Part shown: positions 26,031 to 35,281 of the stretch, piece after piece
Position numbering within the stretch: the stretch's first letter is position 1
How the letters are laid out: each line of letters begins with the position of its first letter
Assembly: GCA_022565695.1 (NCBI GenBank)
Contig: JAIUME010000004.1
Location: 124,001-188,000 of the forward strand
Direction: 5' to 3'
From: Alcanivorax sp.
Lineage (GTDB): Bacteria > Pseudomonadota > Gammaproteobacteria > Pseudomonadales > Alcanivoracaceae
DNA length: 64,000 nt
Position numbers and translations under genes: made by a program
Notes under the pieces: model-generated
What the model was told of the DNA's origin: nothing
What the model saw: the letters and a program-made list of their open reading frames with translations, nothing else
Database searches by the model: none

Positions 26031-28445
26031 TCAGAAACGCATGTTGGCGGAGAGCCACAGGCTGCGCCCGGCTTCCTGGATGCGATAATTGTCGTTACAG
26101 GTGTAGCTGCTGATATTGGCCGGGTTATCCGGCCGACAGGTCCGATCCACAAAATCGGTATCCAGCAGGTTGTTGATCCGGGCGTTGAAGGTCAGGTCCT
26201 CGTTGACCTGATAACGCGCGCCGAGGTGGAACAACTCGTAGCTGTTGAAGTAATCCAGCAATTGCTGCCCCTGAGGCCCCGCCGCGTTGGCCACACCGCG
26301 ATAGCGCTTGCTCCGGATCTCAGCACCGAGTGTGACGGTCAGGTCTGCTGTGGCGAACCAGTCCAGATAGGCGTTGGTCATATGCTCCGGTGTATTCACC
26401 AGGGGTAGCCCTTTCTGATTGCCGCTGCGTTGCTCGCTGTCGGTGTAGGTGTAGTTGGCGCGCAGGCTGAGCGGGTTGGCGATACGGATACGGGTGGCGG
26501 CTTCCACCCCCTGGGTGACGGCTTTATCCACGTTGGTGTCCTGGCGAAACTCGACATAGCCCAGATCCGCCCAGCCCGGCCCGATATCCACGCAGCCCGG
26601 CACGTTATTCACTTCGCAGTTGGGTACGCTGTCACCTCTGGATATCTTGTCGTCGAAATCGCTGCGAAATACCGTCAGGTTGCCGCTGACGCGTCCGCCA
26701 TTGTCGAAATAAGCAGCCATTTCATAGTTGGTGCTGGTCTCCGGCGTCAACGATGGGTTACCGACAGTCGGGCTGACGCCCTGTGCGGTAAAACCGGTGA
26801 TGCCCGGATAGAGTTGATCAGGCGTGGGAGCCTTGTAGCCGGTGCTGGCGCCACCTTTGAGCGTCCAGGCCGGGGTCGTGCGCCAGACCAGATAGCCCCT
26901 CGGGCTCAGCTGGTCTCCGAAGATATTGTGATCGTCGTAGCGCAAGCCGGCGGTCAGCGTCAGATCGTGCAGCAGGTCCCAGTTGTCCTCGAAAAACAGG
27001 GCCCATTGCCTGTGCGGTTGAATGGTGCCTTGCTGGAAACCGGCGCCGTCCAGGCCAAAGACGCCGTCTTCCATCTGCGAGTCGATGTACTGGCCGCCCA
27101 CCACGAGAAGGTGGTTTCCGAGCATGGTATCCAGCTTGGCATCAACAATGGTGTTTTCCAGTTTCAGCTCGCGCAGGGGGCGCGGCAGGAAGGCGTTCAG
27201 GCGCTCGAGTTCGTCGTCGTCGAGCTCGTCCAGGCGATTGCCGAGATTCACCTGGCAGGGGTCCGGCTCGCCGGGTTCGAGGCGTGTGCCGACGTCACAC
27301 CAAAGCTGCTGTAGCTCATCGCGTTCCTGGATCGACAGGGGTTGTGATCGGCCCAGATTGTTGCTCTCGCTGCGGGTCAGGGCGATCTCACTGGTGCCGA
27401 TATCCCAGCGTCCGATATGGGTCAGTGCCAGCTGTTCGCGCTCATAGCGCTGGAATTCGGTGTAGCCGACGCGCGGCGCGACGACACGATTACCGGCGTT
27501 GGGGCCGTCATTGACGACGGCGGAACGCCACAGGCTGTCCAGGCCATCCAGGGTGCCGGTCTGCCCCTGGCGATTGTCGTAGCGCTGCTTGCTGACGTCA
27601 TAATCCAGCAGGAGGTCGTGATCCTTTGTCGGGGTGAACGCAAGCCGCACACCACCGGTCCAGTTCTGTGCAGCGACTGTATCGCTGCCGAAACCGCCGC
27701 TGTTTTGCCAGGGGGTACCGTCGGACAGTAGCAGCACGTCATCGTAGCGGGGGTTGGATTCTTCGCGGTTATAGATACCACCGCGTAGCACGATGCCGAG
27801 TTTGTCCTGAATCAGCGGGCCGGTGATATACACGTCTGTCTTGATGTCGTCACCGAACTCACTGTGTTCCTGCAAGGTTCTGCCGTGGGTGATGGAGCCG
27901 GTCCAGGTATCGCTGACCTTGCGGGTGATGATATTGATCACGCCGCCCATGGCGTCGGACCCGTAAAGTGTCGACATCGGGCCGCGTACCACTTCGATAC
28001 GTTCGATCGCATCCAGCGGCGGCATAAAGCTGAACTGCCCGCCGCCGAAGCCGTTCGGGTAGATGCTGCCGATATTGCTCTGCCTGCGCCCGTCAATCAG
28101 GATCAGGGTGTATTCGGCGGGCAGGCCGCGCATGGTGATGCTGAGGTTGCCGTTCTTGTCGGTGCCGGTGCCGACGTCGATCCCCTCCACGTCGCGCAGG
28201 GCATCGGCCAGGCTGGTGTAGGGCCGTGAGGCCAGCGCCTCGCGGTCGACGACGGTGATGCTGGCCGGCGCGTCGGTCAGCTTCTGATCAAAGCCGGCGG
28301 CGGTGGATACGATATTAACCGGGGCCAGCTGGTTAGTGGGCTGATGGTCGGATTGATGGTTGACGTGATCGTCAGCGAGAACAGGGCTGGTGGCGGCGGC
28401 TACAGCCAGGCTCAGCAGGCAGGTGGTAAAAACCTTTGAGCGCAT
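26031..28445 (-). CDS. TonB-dependent siderophore receptor, FepA/CirA-like
   Basis: Outer-membrane receptor of 804 residues, first gene of the operon. Signal peptide ends near VLA (residue 24). The plug contains SITVVDREAL, SLADALRDVEGIDVG, SITMRGLPAEYTLILIDGRRQ, VVRGPMSTLYGSDAMGGVINIIT, the hallmark of catecholate and colicin I type receptors. The barrel ends in LSANMRF with terminal phenylalanine. A histidine-rich stretch follows the signal peptide (DDHVNHQSDHQ). The ligand is probably an iron chelate. The ATG is preceded by CAGGAG, and a Fur-type promoter lies 50-80 bp upstream. Confidence 0.88.
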   Translation of the reverse strand: MRSKVFTTCLLSLAVAAATSPVLADDHVNHQSDHQPTNQLAPVNIVSTAAGFDQKLTDAPASITVVDREALASRPYTSLADALRDVEGIDVGTGTDKNGNLSITMRGLPAEYTLILIDGRRQSNIGSIYPNGFGGGQFSFMPPLDAIERIEVVRGPMSTLYGSDAMGGVINIITRKVSDTWTGSITHGRTLQEHSEFGDDIKTDVYITGPLIQDKLGIVLRGGIYNREESNPRYDDVLLLSDGTPWQNSGGFGSDTVAAQNWTGGVRLAFTPTKDHDLLLDYDVSKQRYDNRQGQTGTLDGLDSLWRSAVVNDGPNAGNRVVAPRVGYTEFQRYEREQLALTHIGRWDIGTSEIALTRSESNNLGRSQPLSIQERDELQQLWCDVGTRLEPGEPDPCQVNLGNRLDELDDDELERLNAFLPRPLRELKLENTIVDAKLDTMLGNHLLVVGGQYIDSQMEDGVFGLDGAGFQQGTIQPHRQWALFFEDNWDLLHDLTLTAGLRYDDHNIFGDQLSPRGYLVWRTTPAWTLKGGASTGYKAPTPDQLYPGITGFTAQGVSPTVGNPSLTPETSTNYEMAAYFDNGGRVSGNLTVFRSDFDDKISRGDSVPNCEVNNVPGCVDIGPGWADLGYVEFRQDTNVDKAVTQGVEAATRIRIANPLSLRANYTYTDSEQRSGNQKGLPLVNTPEHMTNAYLDWFATADLTVTLGAEIRSKRYRGVANAAGPQGQQLLDYFNSYELFHLGARYQVNEDLTFNARINNLLDTDFVDRTCRPDNPANISSYTCNDNYRIQEAGRSLWLSANMRF

Positions 28446-28496
28446 GGGGTCAGACTCCTGTGATGTTCATGGGCAAGCAAATAAAGAAGCGCGTGA

Positions 28497-28525
28497 ATCC
28501 TACAGCTAGTGATAATCAATCTCAA
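28497..28525 (-). promoter_or_regulatory. Iron-operon promoter with Fur box
   Basis: On the minus strand TTGAGA (28525-28520), exactly 17 bases, then TAGGAT (28502-28497) form a good sigma-70 promoter. A Fur box at 28505-28523 (gctagtgataatcaatctc, 15 of 19 consensus positions by my alignment) covers the spacer and part of the -35, so Fur-Fe would block polymerase directly. Confidence 0.75.
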
Positions 28526-28579
28526 TAGCAAATGGATATCATTACCGATGAAATGATCTGAATCAGGTTCACGTCTGTT

Positions 28580-28617
28580 CTGGAGGAGCTCATCTGGAGG
28601 TGCTCATCTGGAGAGGG
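28580..28617. repeat. 14-bp tandem units upstream of the DUF389 gene
   Basis: ctggaggagctcat, ctggaggtgctcat and a partial third copy ctggagaggg, in the gap between the divergent receptor and DUF389 genes. Confidence 0.85.
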
Positions 28618-28703
28618 CCGGGATTGACCGGGAATGACGGGTAAAGGGAATATGTGCTCCATCGCGCGCCATCCGGCCCGATGAACAGACGAGAGGAACT
28701 CCC

Positions 28704-30641
28704 ATGACGGGTGTGCGCAGTGCGCTGGCGGTATACAAGGATGAGGGCGAGGCATTGCTGGATACCCTCACAGCCTATGCGGCGGAGCAGGGCATCGAGC
28801 TGATTCCTGTGCCGCTGGACGAGTTTGCCGAAGCTCCCTCGGCCTGGCTGGAGCAAAGCCGCCATGTGGTGGCTGCGGTCAACGACGGCGACCTCTCGCG
28901 CATCATCCACGGCGCCCGGGTGCATGATTATGCGGTGGGGATCATCCCGGTCAGTCCGCGTTCCCTGACCTATCGCCTGTTTGCGATTCCCCGGCGGCTT
29001 GAACAGGCCATGGAACTGGCGTTCATGGCCGAGGGCCGGGCGGTAGATGTGGTGCTGTGCAACGATGAGGTTGTGCTGGGCATGGTGATGCTGGGCGAAA
29101 CGCCATTTCTCGACCAGCGCAGCAAGGGCTATGTCACCGAGCAGCCCACGCGCCTGTCGCGGTTGTGGTATTTCATTCAGTCCTGCTTTATCAGCATCGG
29201 CAATCTGTTCGGCATCCACCCCTTCCCGGTCACTTTGACCACCGGCCGCGATGTCACCATCAAGACCGCCGTCACCGGCATCGTGCTGATCGAGAACGAC
29301 GTGCACAGTGCGGCGGCGCGGCTGGTCAACACCAGTATTTCGGTGCAGGACGGCAAGGTGTCCTCGGTGCTGATTGCCCCCAAATCGGTGGTGGAGTATC
29401 TCGCCTTCATGCTCACGGCCCTGTTTCAGGGCAACCGGCTTGGCAAGAAGCTGCCAGCGGCGATCAGCTATATCAAGAGCGAAACCCTGGAAATCGCCAG
29501 CAGCAAGAAGATGCCCTACTACGTGGACGGCCGACGTCGTGAGGCGAGCAAGCTGAAGGTGCGCGTGGAGCCCCAGTCGGTGCGGATCAACCTCAACGAG
29601 ACGTTCTACGAGCGTCACGAGAGCGCCGGCGAAAAGAAAGACACCATGAAGGTGGAGAACCTGCCCCAGAACGAGGCGCGGGTGGAGATGATCCAGAAGC
29701 ACCTGCCGTTTTTCACCCGGGCTGTTGAGGAAGACTTCAAGGATCTGTTCCTGCTGCTCAAGAACAATGCCCAGACCAACCGCGATTACGTGATCCTCAT
29801 GGTGCTCAGCAGCCTGGTGGCGAGCCTGGGTCTGTTTCTCAACAGCGCGGCGGTGATCATCGGCGCCATGGTGCTGGCGCCCTTGATGGCGCCGATCATT
29901 TCCATGTCCATGGGCGCACTGCGCAACGACACCACGCTGCTGCGCAATTCCATCTTTACCATTGGGGTCGGGGTGCTGCTCGCGCTGGGTGCGTCCGCGC
30001 TGGTGGCGATCATTGTGCCGCTGCAGAAGATGACACCGGAAATCGCCGGCCGCTTGCAGCCGTCGCTGCTGGATATGGGCGTGGCGGTGGGTTCGGGCAT
30101 CGCCGGGGCCTACGCCCACGCGCGGGAAAGCGTGATGAAAAGCCTGCCCGGCGTTGCCATTGCCGTAGCGCTGGTGCCGCCGGTGTGCGTGGCAGGCATC
30201 GGCATCGGCTGGTTGAGCTGGGAAGTCATCAGTGGTGCCATGCTGCTGTTCATCACCAACCTGGTGGGCATTGCGCTGGCGGGGCTGCTGACCTTCATGA
30301 TGCTGGGTTATGCGCCGGTGAAGCGTGCGACCAAGGGGTTGGGCTGGTCACTGCTGATGGTGGTGCTGGTATCCATTCCCCTGGCCATATCGTTCAACAA
30401 CATCAACCGTCACTGGCAGATCGAGAACCGGCTGGCGGTCACCCAGTTCGAGGTCAATGGCAAGAGCCTGAGCCTGGCGGACGTGTCACTGACGCTGGCG
30501 CGGGACGAGTTGCGCATCCGTGCGGACGTGGTCAGCGCCCAGATGCTGGCGCCGGGCGATCTGCATGATCTGAAGGTGCAGCTGGAGCAGATGCTGGACA
30601 GCCGGGTATTGCTGGAGGCTGCGCCGCGGCTGCGGCTGTGA
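28704..30641 (+). CDS. DUF389 (TIGR00341-type) membrane protein with lipid-kinase-like N-domain
   Basis: 645-residue inner-membrane protein. The C-terminal half (about 365-590) is a DUF389 domain with about six helices (VASLGLFLNSAAVIIGAMVLAPLMAPI, GVGVLLALGASALVAIIVPL, PGVAIAVALVPPVCVAGIGI). The N-terminal region (about 1-300) resembles the diacylglycerol/sphingosine kinase catalytic fold in outline (AVGIIPVSPRSLTY, TLTTGRDVTIKTAVTGIVL), but the GGDGT nucleotide motif is replaced by VNDGDLS, so it may no longer be a kinase. Function is unknown. The ATG is preceded by GAGG. Confidence 0.8.
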   Translation: MTGVRSALAVYKDEGEALLDTLTAYAAEQGIELIPVPLDEFAEAPSAWLEQSRHVVAAVNDGDLSRIIHGARVHDYAVGIIPVSPRSLTYRLFAIPRRLEQAMELAFMAEGRAVDVVLCNDEVVLGMVMLGETPFLDQRSKGYVTEQPTRLSRLWYFIQSCFISIGNLFGIHPFPVTLTTGRDVTIKTAVTGIVLIENDVHSAAARLVNTSISVQDGKVSSVLIAPKSVVEYLAFMLTALFQGNRLGKKLPAAISYIKSETLEIASSKKMPYYVDGRRREASKLKVRVEPQSVRINLNETFYERHESAGEKKDTMKVENLPQNEARVEMIQKHLPFFTRAVEEDFKDLFLLLKNNAQTNRDYVILMVLSSLVASLGLFLNSAAVIIGAMVLAPLMAPIISMSMGALRNDTTLLRNSIFTIGVGVLLALGASALVAIIVPLQKMTPEIAGRLQPSLLDMGVAVGSGIAGAYAHARESVMKSLPGVAIAVALVPPVCVAGIGIGWLSWEVISGAMLLFITNLVGIALAGLLTFMMLGYAPVKRATKGLGWSLLMVVLVSIPLAISFNNINRHWQIENRLAVTQFEVNGKSLSLADVSLTLARDELRIRADVVSAQMLAPGDLHDLKVQLEQMLDSRVLLEAAPRLRL

Positions 30642-30649
30642 GGCGGCCC

Positions 30650-30698
30650 ATGTTGAGCCACAACCGTCCGTGACGTGCCGCCCGGTTGTGGCTAACAT
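30650..30698 (+). terminator. Long hairpin after the DUF389 gene
   Basis: A 16-bp inverted repeat with a single bulged G (arms 30650-30666 and 30683-30698, core agccacaaccg/cggttgtggct) and a 16-base loop, starting 9 bp after the stop codon. No T-run follows. It may terminate through Rho or protect the mRNA end. Confidence 0.55.
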
Positions 30699-30754
30699 GG
30701 AGCGCCCGTCGACCCACAAGGTCGGCGAATCATCGGCCACCGGGAGACCCCCTG

Positions 30755-31039
30755 ATGAAAACCATGCACAAGCATCGCCTGCAGACCGGCGACGAAATCC
30801 AGACTCTGAAGATGTCCGCCGAGGGCGTTGTCCGTGAGGTTGCCTTCAACCAGCAGGAGCGCCTCCTGTACGTGTGGGTTGAGGTGCCGGCCGGCAGCGT
30901 GATGGATGCCGAGCAGGTGGAGCGCCGCTTCCGCGTCTTCCGCACGGGTGATGGCATCCCTGATCATGCCAGTTTCAGTGGCACCGCCGTGGACATGCTG
31001 CGGCCGGAGGCTTACCACATCTATGAACTGGCAGAATAG
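30755..31039 (+). CDS. Small DUF7352-like protein
   Basis: 94-residue cytoplasmic protein. The pattern KHRLQTGDEIQTLKMSAEG, VVREVAFNQQERLLYVWVEV, RRFRVFRTGDGIPD and a hydrophobic end (YHIYELAE) resembles the small DUF7352 family. No function is known. The ATG has CGGGAG upstream. It sits between DUF389 and prfB without obvious functional link. Confidence 0.65.
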   Translation: MKTMHKHRLQTGDEIQTLKMSAEGVVREVAFNQQERLLYVWVEVPAGSVMDAEQVERRFRVFRTGDGIPDHASFSGTAVDMLRPEAYHIYELAE

Positions 31040-31130
31040 CCAGTCACGCCGGTAATCGGTAGAATCGCGTGCTTTGCGGGCCAGACCGGCAGACCGGCTG
31101 GCCGCTGAACCATAACCGGAACGCTTTTCT

Positions 31131-32250
31131 ATGGAAATCAACCCGCTGCGAAACCAGCTCGCCGACCTCAAAGTGCGCACCGACGCACTGAGGGGGTACC
31201 TTTGACTACCCTGGCAAGCGTGAGCGCCTGACCGAAGTCGAGCGCGAGCTCGAAGACCCCGCTGTATGGAATACCCCGGACCGGGCGCAAGCCCTCGGGC
31301 GTGAGCGTGCCCAACTGGAAGCCGTCGTGGCGACGCTGGATCAGCTCGAAGGCAGCTTCGAGGACAGCGAAGCGATGCTGGAGCTGGCGGTGGGCGAGCA
31401 GGACGAGGACATGCTGGGCGAGCTGGCCGGCGAGCTCGGTCAGCTGGAAGCCAGCGTCAGTAATCTGGAATTCCGCCGCATGTTTGCCGGTGAGATGGAC
31501 GCCAACAGCGCCTACGTGGACATCCAGGCCGGTTCCGGTGGCACCGAAGCCCAGGACTGGGCTGAAATGCTGTTGCGTATGTACCTGCGCTGGTCAGACG
31601 CCCACGGCTTCAAGACTGAGCTGGTAGAGGCGTCCGCCGGTGATGTGGCCGGTATCAAGAGTGCCACCATTCATGTGCAGGGCGATTACGCCTATGGCTG
31701 GCTGCGCACGGAAACTGGCGTGCACCGGCTGGTGCGCAAATCCCCGTTCGATTCCGGCGGTCGCCGCCACACCTCGTTCAGCTCTGTCTTTGTGTCGCCG
31801 GAAGTGGATGACGACATCGATATCGATATTGATATGGGCAGCGTGCGTGTGGACACCTATCGCGCCTCCGGTGCCGGTGGGCAGCACGTTAACCGGACCG
31901 ATTCGGCGGTACGTCTGACCTATGTGTTCAAGGACCCGGATACCGGTGAAGAGCACACGGTGGTCACCCAGTGCCAGAGCGGCCGTTCCCAGCACCAGAA
32001 CAAGGACACGGCAATCAAGATGCTGCAGGCGCGGGTCTACGAGCTGGAAGTCCAGAAGCGTAATGCCGAGAAGCAGCGCCTGGAAAACACCAAGTCGGAC
32101 ATCGGCTGGGGCAGCCAGATTCGCTCCTATGTGCTGGATGATGCCCGCATCAAGGATCTGCGCACCGGCGTGGAAACCCGCAATACCCAGGCGGTTCTGG
32201 ACGGCGATCTCGACCGTTTCATCGAGGCTTCTCTGAAATCGGGCCTGTAA
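31131..32250 (+). CDS. prfB: Peptide chain release factor 2 (programmed +1 frameshift)
   Basis: Terminates translation at UGA and UAA. The reading frame is split: codons 1-24 (31131-31202) end in CTT followed by an in-frame TGA (31203-31205); translation must shift +1 and continue at 31204, giving 372 residues. The anticodon-like SPF motif (KSPFDSGGR) and the catalytic GGQ at 249-251 are present. Compared with E. coli RF2 (365 residues) there are about eight extra residues shortly after GGQ ([14 protein letters not shown]). A TAGAAT hexamer about 70 bp upstream is a possible -10. lysS follows after 33 bp, the conserved prfB-lysS order. Confidence 0.95.
31191..31205 (+). promoter_or_regulatory. 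prfB frameshift signal
   Basis: An internal Shine-Dalgarno-like AGGGGGT precedes the slippery CTT TGA C, the classical autoregulatory +1 shift site: low RF2 leaves the UGA unread and favours the shift. Confidence 0.93.
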
Positions 32251-32283
32251 AGGGCGACCGCTGACACTATCAGGTGACACTGC

Positions 32284-33792
32284 ATGACGGACCAGACCCA
32301 CACCCAGAACCCGCACGCCGACAGCCCGGAGACGGCTGTCGATGAGAACCGCCTGATCGCCGAGCGTCGGGAAAAACTGAAGGCGCTGCGTGCCGAGGGC
32401 CAGGCGTTCCCCAATGGCTTTCGTCCGGACAGCCAGGCGACCGCGCTGATCAGCGAATACGGTGAACTGGACAAGGAAACGCTGGAACAGCGTGATATCA
32501 CTGTCGCGGTGGCGGGCCGCCTGATGCTCGACCGCAAGTCGTTCAAGGTGCTGCAGGACCAGAGCGGCCGCATCCAGATCTATGCGGCCAAGCCGGTGCA
32601 ACAGGCCACCCGACACTGGGATATCGGTGACATCGTCTGGGTGCGCGGCAAGCTGTGCAAATCCGGAAAAGGCGACCTCTACGTGATGATGGATGAGTAC
32701 CAGTTGCTCACCAAATCCCTGCGTCCGCTGCCGGAGAAACATAAAGGCCTGACCGATACCGAAACGCGCTATCGTCAGCGCTATGTGGATCTGATGACCA
32801 ATGATGACACCCGCCGTACATTCCGTATTCGGGCGCAGATCATCAGTGGCATTCGTCGCTATCTGGCGGAGCGTGGGTTCATCGAGGCGGAAACGCCGAT
32901 GCTGCAGGTGATTCCCGGCGGCGCGACGGCGCGACCGTTCATCACGCATCACAACAGCCTGGATATGGACATGTACCTGCGCATTGCGCCGGAGCTGTAT
33001 CTCAAGCGGCTGGTGGTGGGCGGCTTTGACCGGGTCTTCGAGATCAACCGCAATTTCCGCAACGAGGGGCTGTCCACCCGGCATAATCCGGAATTCACCA
33101 TGGTGGAGTTCTATCAGGCCTACGCGGATTACAACGACCTGATGGACCTCACCGAAGACATGCTGCGGACACTGGCCCGTGACGTGCTGGCAGATACCAC
33201 GGTGACCTATCAGGGCGAAATATTCGACTTCGGCAAGCCCTTCGTGCGCATGTCCGTGTTTGATTCGATCCTGCATTTCAATCCGGATATCAGCGCTGAA
33301 CAGCTGGCGGACGAGCAGGGCGCCCGGGATATCGCCTCAAAGCTGGGTATTGCACTGAAAGACGGCTACGGGCTGGGCAAGGTGCAGATCGAAATCTTCG
33401 AGAAGACGGTGGAACACCGCCTGCTGCAGCCGACGTTCATCACGCAATACCCCACCGAAGTGTCGCCGCTGGCGCGGCGTTCGGATGCCAACCCGTTTGT
33501 CACGGATCGCTTCGAGTTCTTTGTCGGCGGGCGAGAAATTGCCAACGGCTTTTCCGAGCTGAATGACGCCGAAGATCAGGCCGAGCGCTTCCGCAATCAG
33601 GTGGCCGAGAAGGAAGCCGGTGACGATGAAGCCATGTTCTATGATGAGGACTACGTCACAGCGCTGGAGTACGGGATGCCGCCCACAGCAGGGGAAGGTA
33701 TTGGTATTGATCGTCTGGTCATGCTTTTTACCGATTCGCCTTCGATCCGGGATGTGATTCTCTTTCCCCATATGCGCCCCGTCGGGCGCTGA
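32284..33792 (+). CDS. lysS: Lysyl-tRNA synthetase, class II
   Basis: Charges tRNA-Lys; 502 residues, normal for bacterial LysS. An N-terminal OB-fold anticodon-binding domain (about 60-170) is followed by the class II core with motif 2 ([21 protein letters not shown]) and motif 3 ([24 protein letters not shown]). The start ATG at 32284 has AGGTGA upstream. It is probably co-transcribed with prfB. The N-terminal 25 residues are a variable extension. Confidence 0.96.
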   Translation: MTDQTHTQNPHADSPETAVDENRLIAERREKLKALRAEGQAFPNGFRPDSQATALISEYGELDKETLEQRDITVAVAGRLMLDRKSFKVLQDQSGRIQIYAAKPVQQATRHWDIGDIVWVRGKLCKSGKGDLYVMMDEYQLLTKSLRPLPEKHKGLTDTETRYRQRYVDLMTNDDTRRTFRIRAQIISGIRRYLAERGFIEAETPMLQVIPGGATARPFITHHNSLDMDMYLRIAPELYLKRLVVGGFDRVFEINRNFRNEGLSTRHNPEFTMVEFYQAYADYNDLMDLTEDMLRTLARDVLADTTVTYQGEIFDFGKPFVRMSVFDSILHFNPDISAEQLADEQGARDIASKLGIALKDGYGLGKVQIEIFEKTVEHRLLQPTFITQYPTEVSPLARRSDANPFVTDRFEFFVGGREIANGFSELNDAEDQAERFRNQVAEKEAGDDEAMFYDEDYVTALEYGMPPTAGEGIGIDRLVMLFTDSPSIRDVILFPHMRPVGR

Positions 33793-33898
33793 AGTGGGGG
33801 CCAGTCGGCATGAGTCAGTACCGCGTCGCTGTCAGGGCGGCGTTTGTTTTACGGATTTACCGGCACCTCAATCAACACACTAAAAAAAAGGGCAGTAC

Positions 33899-34573
33899 AT
33901 GACGTCTGCAATCCAATATCAGGGACGCAAGGCACGCCGGGCGGGCAGCGAACAGCGCCGCCGGGCCATTCTGGAGGCCGCATTGCGGCTGATCATCCGC
34001 GAGGGTGTGCGCAGTGTGCGCCACCGCGCGGTGGCGAAAGAGGCCGATGTGCCGCTTTCGGCGACCACCTATTACTTCAAGGACATCACGGATCTGATCG
34101 CTGACACCTTCACGTTGTTCGCCGAGCAGGCAATGGAAGAAGTGATCGAGCCCTTTCGTGACCAGGCGTTTGCCTTTATTGACAACGCTCCGGCCAATCT
34201 TGCCAACTCGCCTGCGGAACATGCGGCCATGCTGGATGCATTGGCGGACATGACCACGGCCTACGTGGTGGGTGAGGTCACTGACAAGCGTGAGCACCTG
34301 ATTGCAGAACAGGCCTTCATGCACGAAGCGGTGCTTGATGAGCGGCTGCGCGGCCTGGCGGATCTGTACAAGGCGAAACAGCTGGAAGTGCTGGTACGGG
34401 CCTGCGAAAAGCTGGGGACATCGCAGCCGGATCTGGATGCCGAGTTGATCTACGGTGCGTTGCTGCATCTGGAATACGAGATGCTGTCATCGCCGGACAA
34501 GTATGATCAGGACAGTGTGCGTCGGCGTCTGCGCCACATACTGGGTCTGCTGGTCGAGGCCGGGCGCGGGTAA
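33899..34573 (+). CDS. TetR-family transcriptional regulator
   Basis: 224-residue regulator. The N-terminal helix-turn-helix (about 18-65: RAILEAALRLIIREGVRSVRHRAVAKEADVPLSATTYYFKD) is typical; the C-terminal ligand domain is all-helical and has no recognisable specificity. The ATG is preceded by AAGGG after a run of A. ung starts 3 bp downstream, so they share a transcript. There is no divergent gene to suggest a target. Confidence 0.85.
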   Translation: MTSAIQYQGRKARRAGSEQRRRAILEAALRLIIREGVRSVRHRAVAKEADVPLSATTYYFKDITDLIADTFTLFAEQAMEEVIEPFRDQAFAFIDNAPANLANSPAEHAAMLDALADMTTAYVVGEVTDKREHLIAEQAFMHEAVLDERLRGLADLYKAKQLEVLVRACEKLGTSQPDLDAELIYGALLHLEYEMLSSPDKYDQDSVRRRLRHILGLLVEAGRG

Positions 34574-34576
34574 GGG

Positions 34577-35275
34577 ATGATATCGATGCCAGCGCAAGAG
34601 CAGCGCAATATTCAGCTTGAGGCCGGCTGGAAGGCGGAGCTGGCGAGTGAGTTCGACAGCGACTACATGCAGCGTCTGCGCGCTTTCTTGCGAGAAGAAA
34701 AAGCGCTCGGCAAACCGGTGTTTCCGCCTGGGCCGGATATCTTCAATGCGTTCAACTCGACGCCGTTCGATCAGGTGCGGGTGGTGATTCTGGGTCAGGA
34801 CCCCTATCACGGCCCGGGCCAGGCCCATGGCCTGTGTTTTTCGGTGCCGGAGTCCGTGCGGCCACCACCGAGCCTGGTCAATATCTTCAAGGAAATACAC
34901 CGCGACCTCGGTCTGCCGATTCCCGCTCATGGCTGTTTGCAGCGCTGGGCCGAACAGGGCGTGCTGCTGCTCAACGCCGTGCTGACGGTGGAGCAGAGCA
35001 AGGCCGCATCGCATCAGGGGCGTGGCTGGGAGCGCTTCACCGACGCCGCCATCGAACGATTGAATCGTGATCGTGAAGGGCTGGTGTTCCTGCTGTGGGG
35101 CAGCTATGCCCAGAAAAAAGGCAGCCTGATCGATCGTGATCGCCACCTGGTGCTGACGGCACCCCATCCCTCGCCGTTGTCGGCCCACCGGGGCTTTATC
35201 GGTTGCGGCCACTTCTCCCGCGTTAACGAATACCTGATTGATCGCGGCCAGCCCGCCATCGACTGGCGGCTCTGA
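34577..35275 (+). CDS. ung: Uracil-DNA glycosylase
   Basis: Removes uracil from DNA, family 1. 232 residues. The water-activating loop [13 protein letters not shown] has D75 and the Leu-loop [10 protein letters not shown] has H197. Spacing to the TetR gene is 3 bp; ATGs at 34577 and 34586 are both possible, the first being nearer the GGG element. Full length and motifs indicate an active enzyme. Confidence 0.95.
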   Translation: MISMPAQEQRNIQLEAGWKAELASEFDSDYMQRLRAFLREEKALGKPVFPPGPDIFNAFNSTPFDQVRVVILGQDPYHGPGQAHGLCFSVPESVRPPPSLVNIFKEIHRDLGLPIPAHGCLQRWAEQGVLLLNAVLTVEQSKAASHQGRGWERFTDAAIERLNRDREGLVFLLWGSYAQKKGSLIDRDRHLVLTAPHPSPLSAHRGFIGCGHFSRVNEYLIDRGQPAIDWRL

Positions 35276-35281
35276 AGCGGG

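Noticed and set aside
31131-31205. prfB as a broken gene because of the in-frame TGA
   Set aside because: The stop is the conserved programmed frameshift with an internal Shine-Dalgarno-like sequence.
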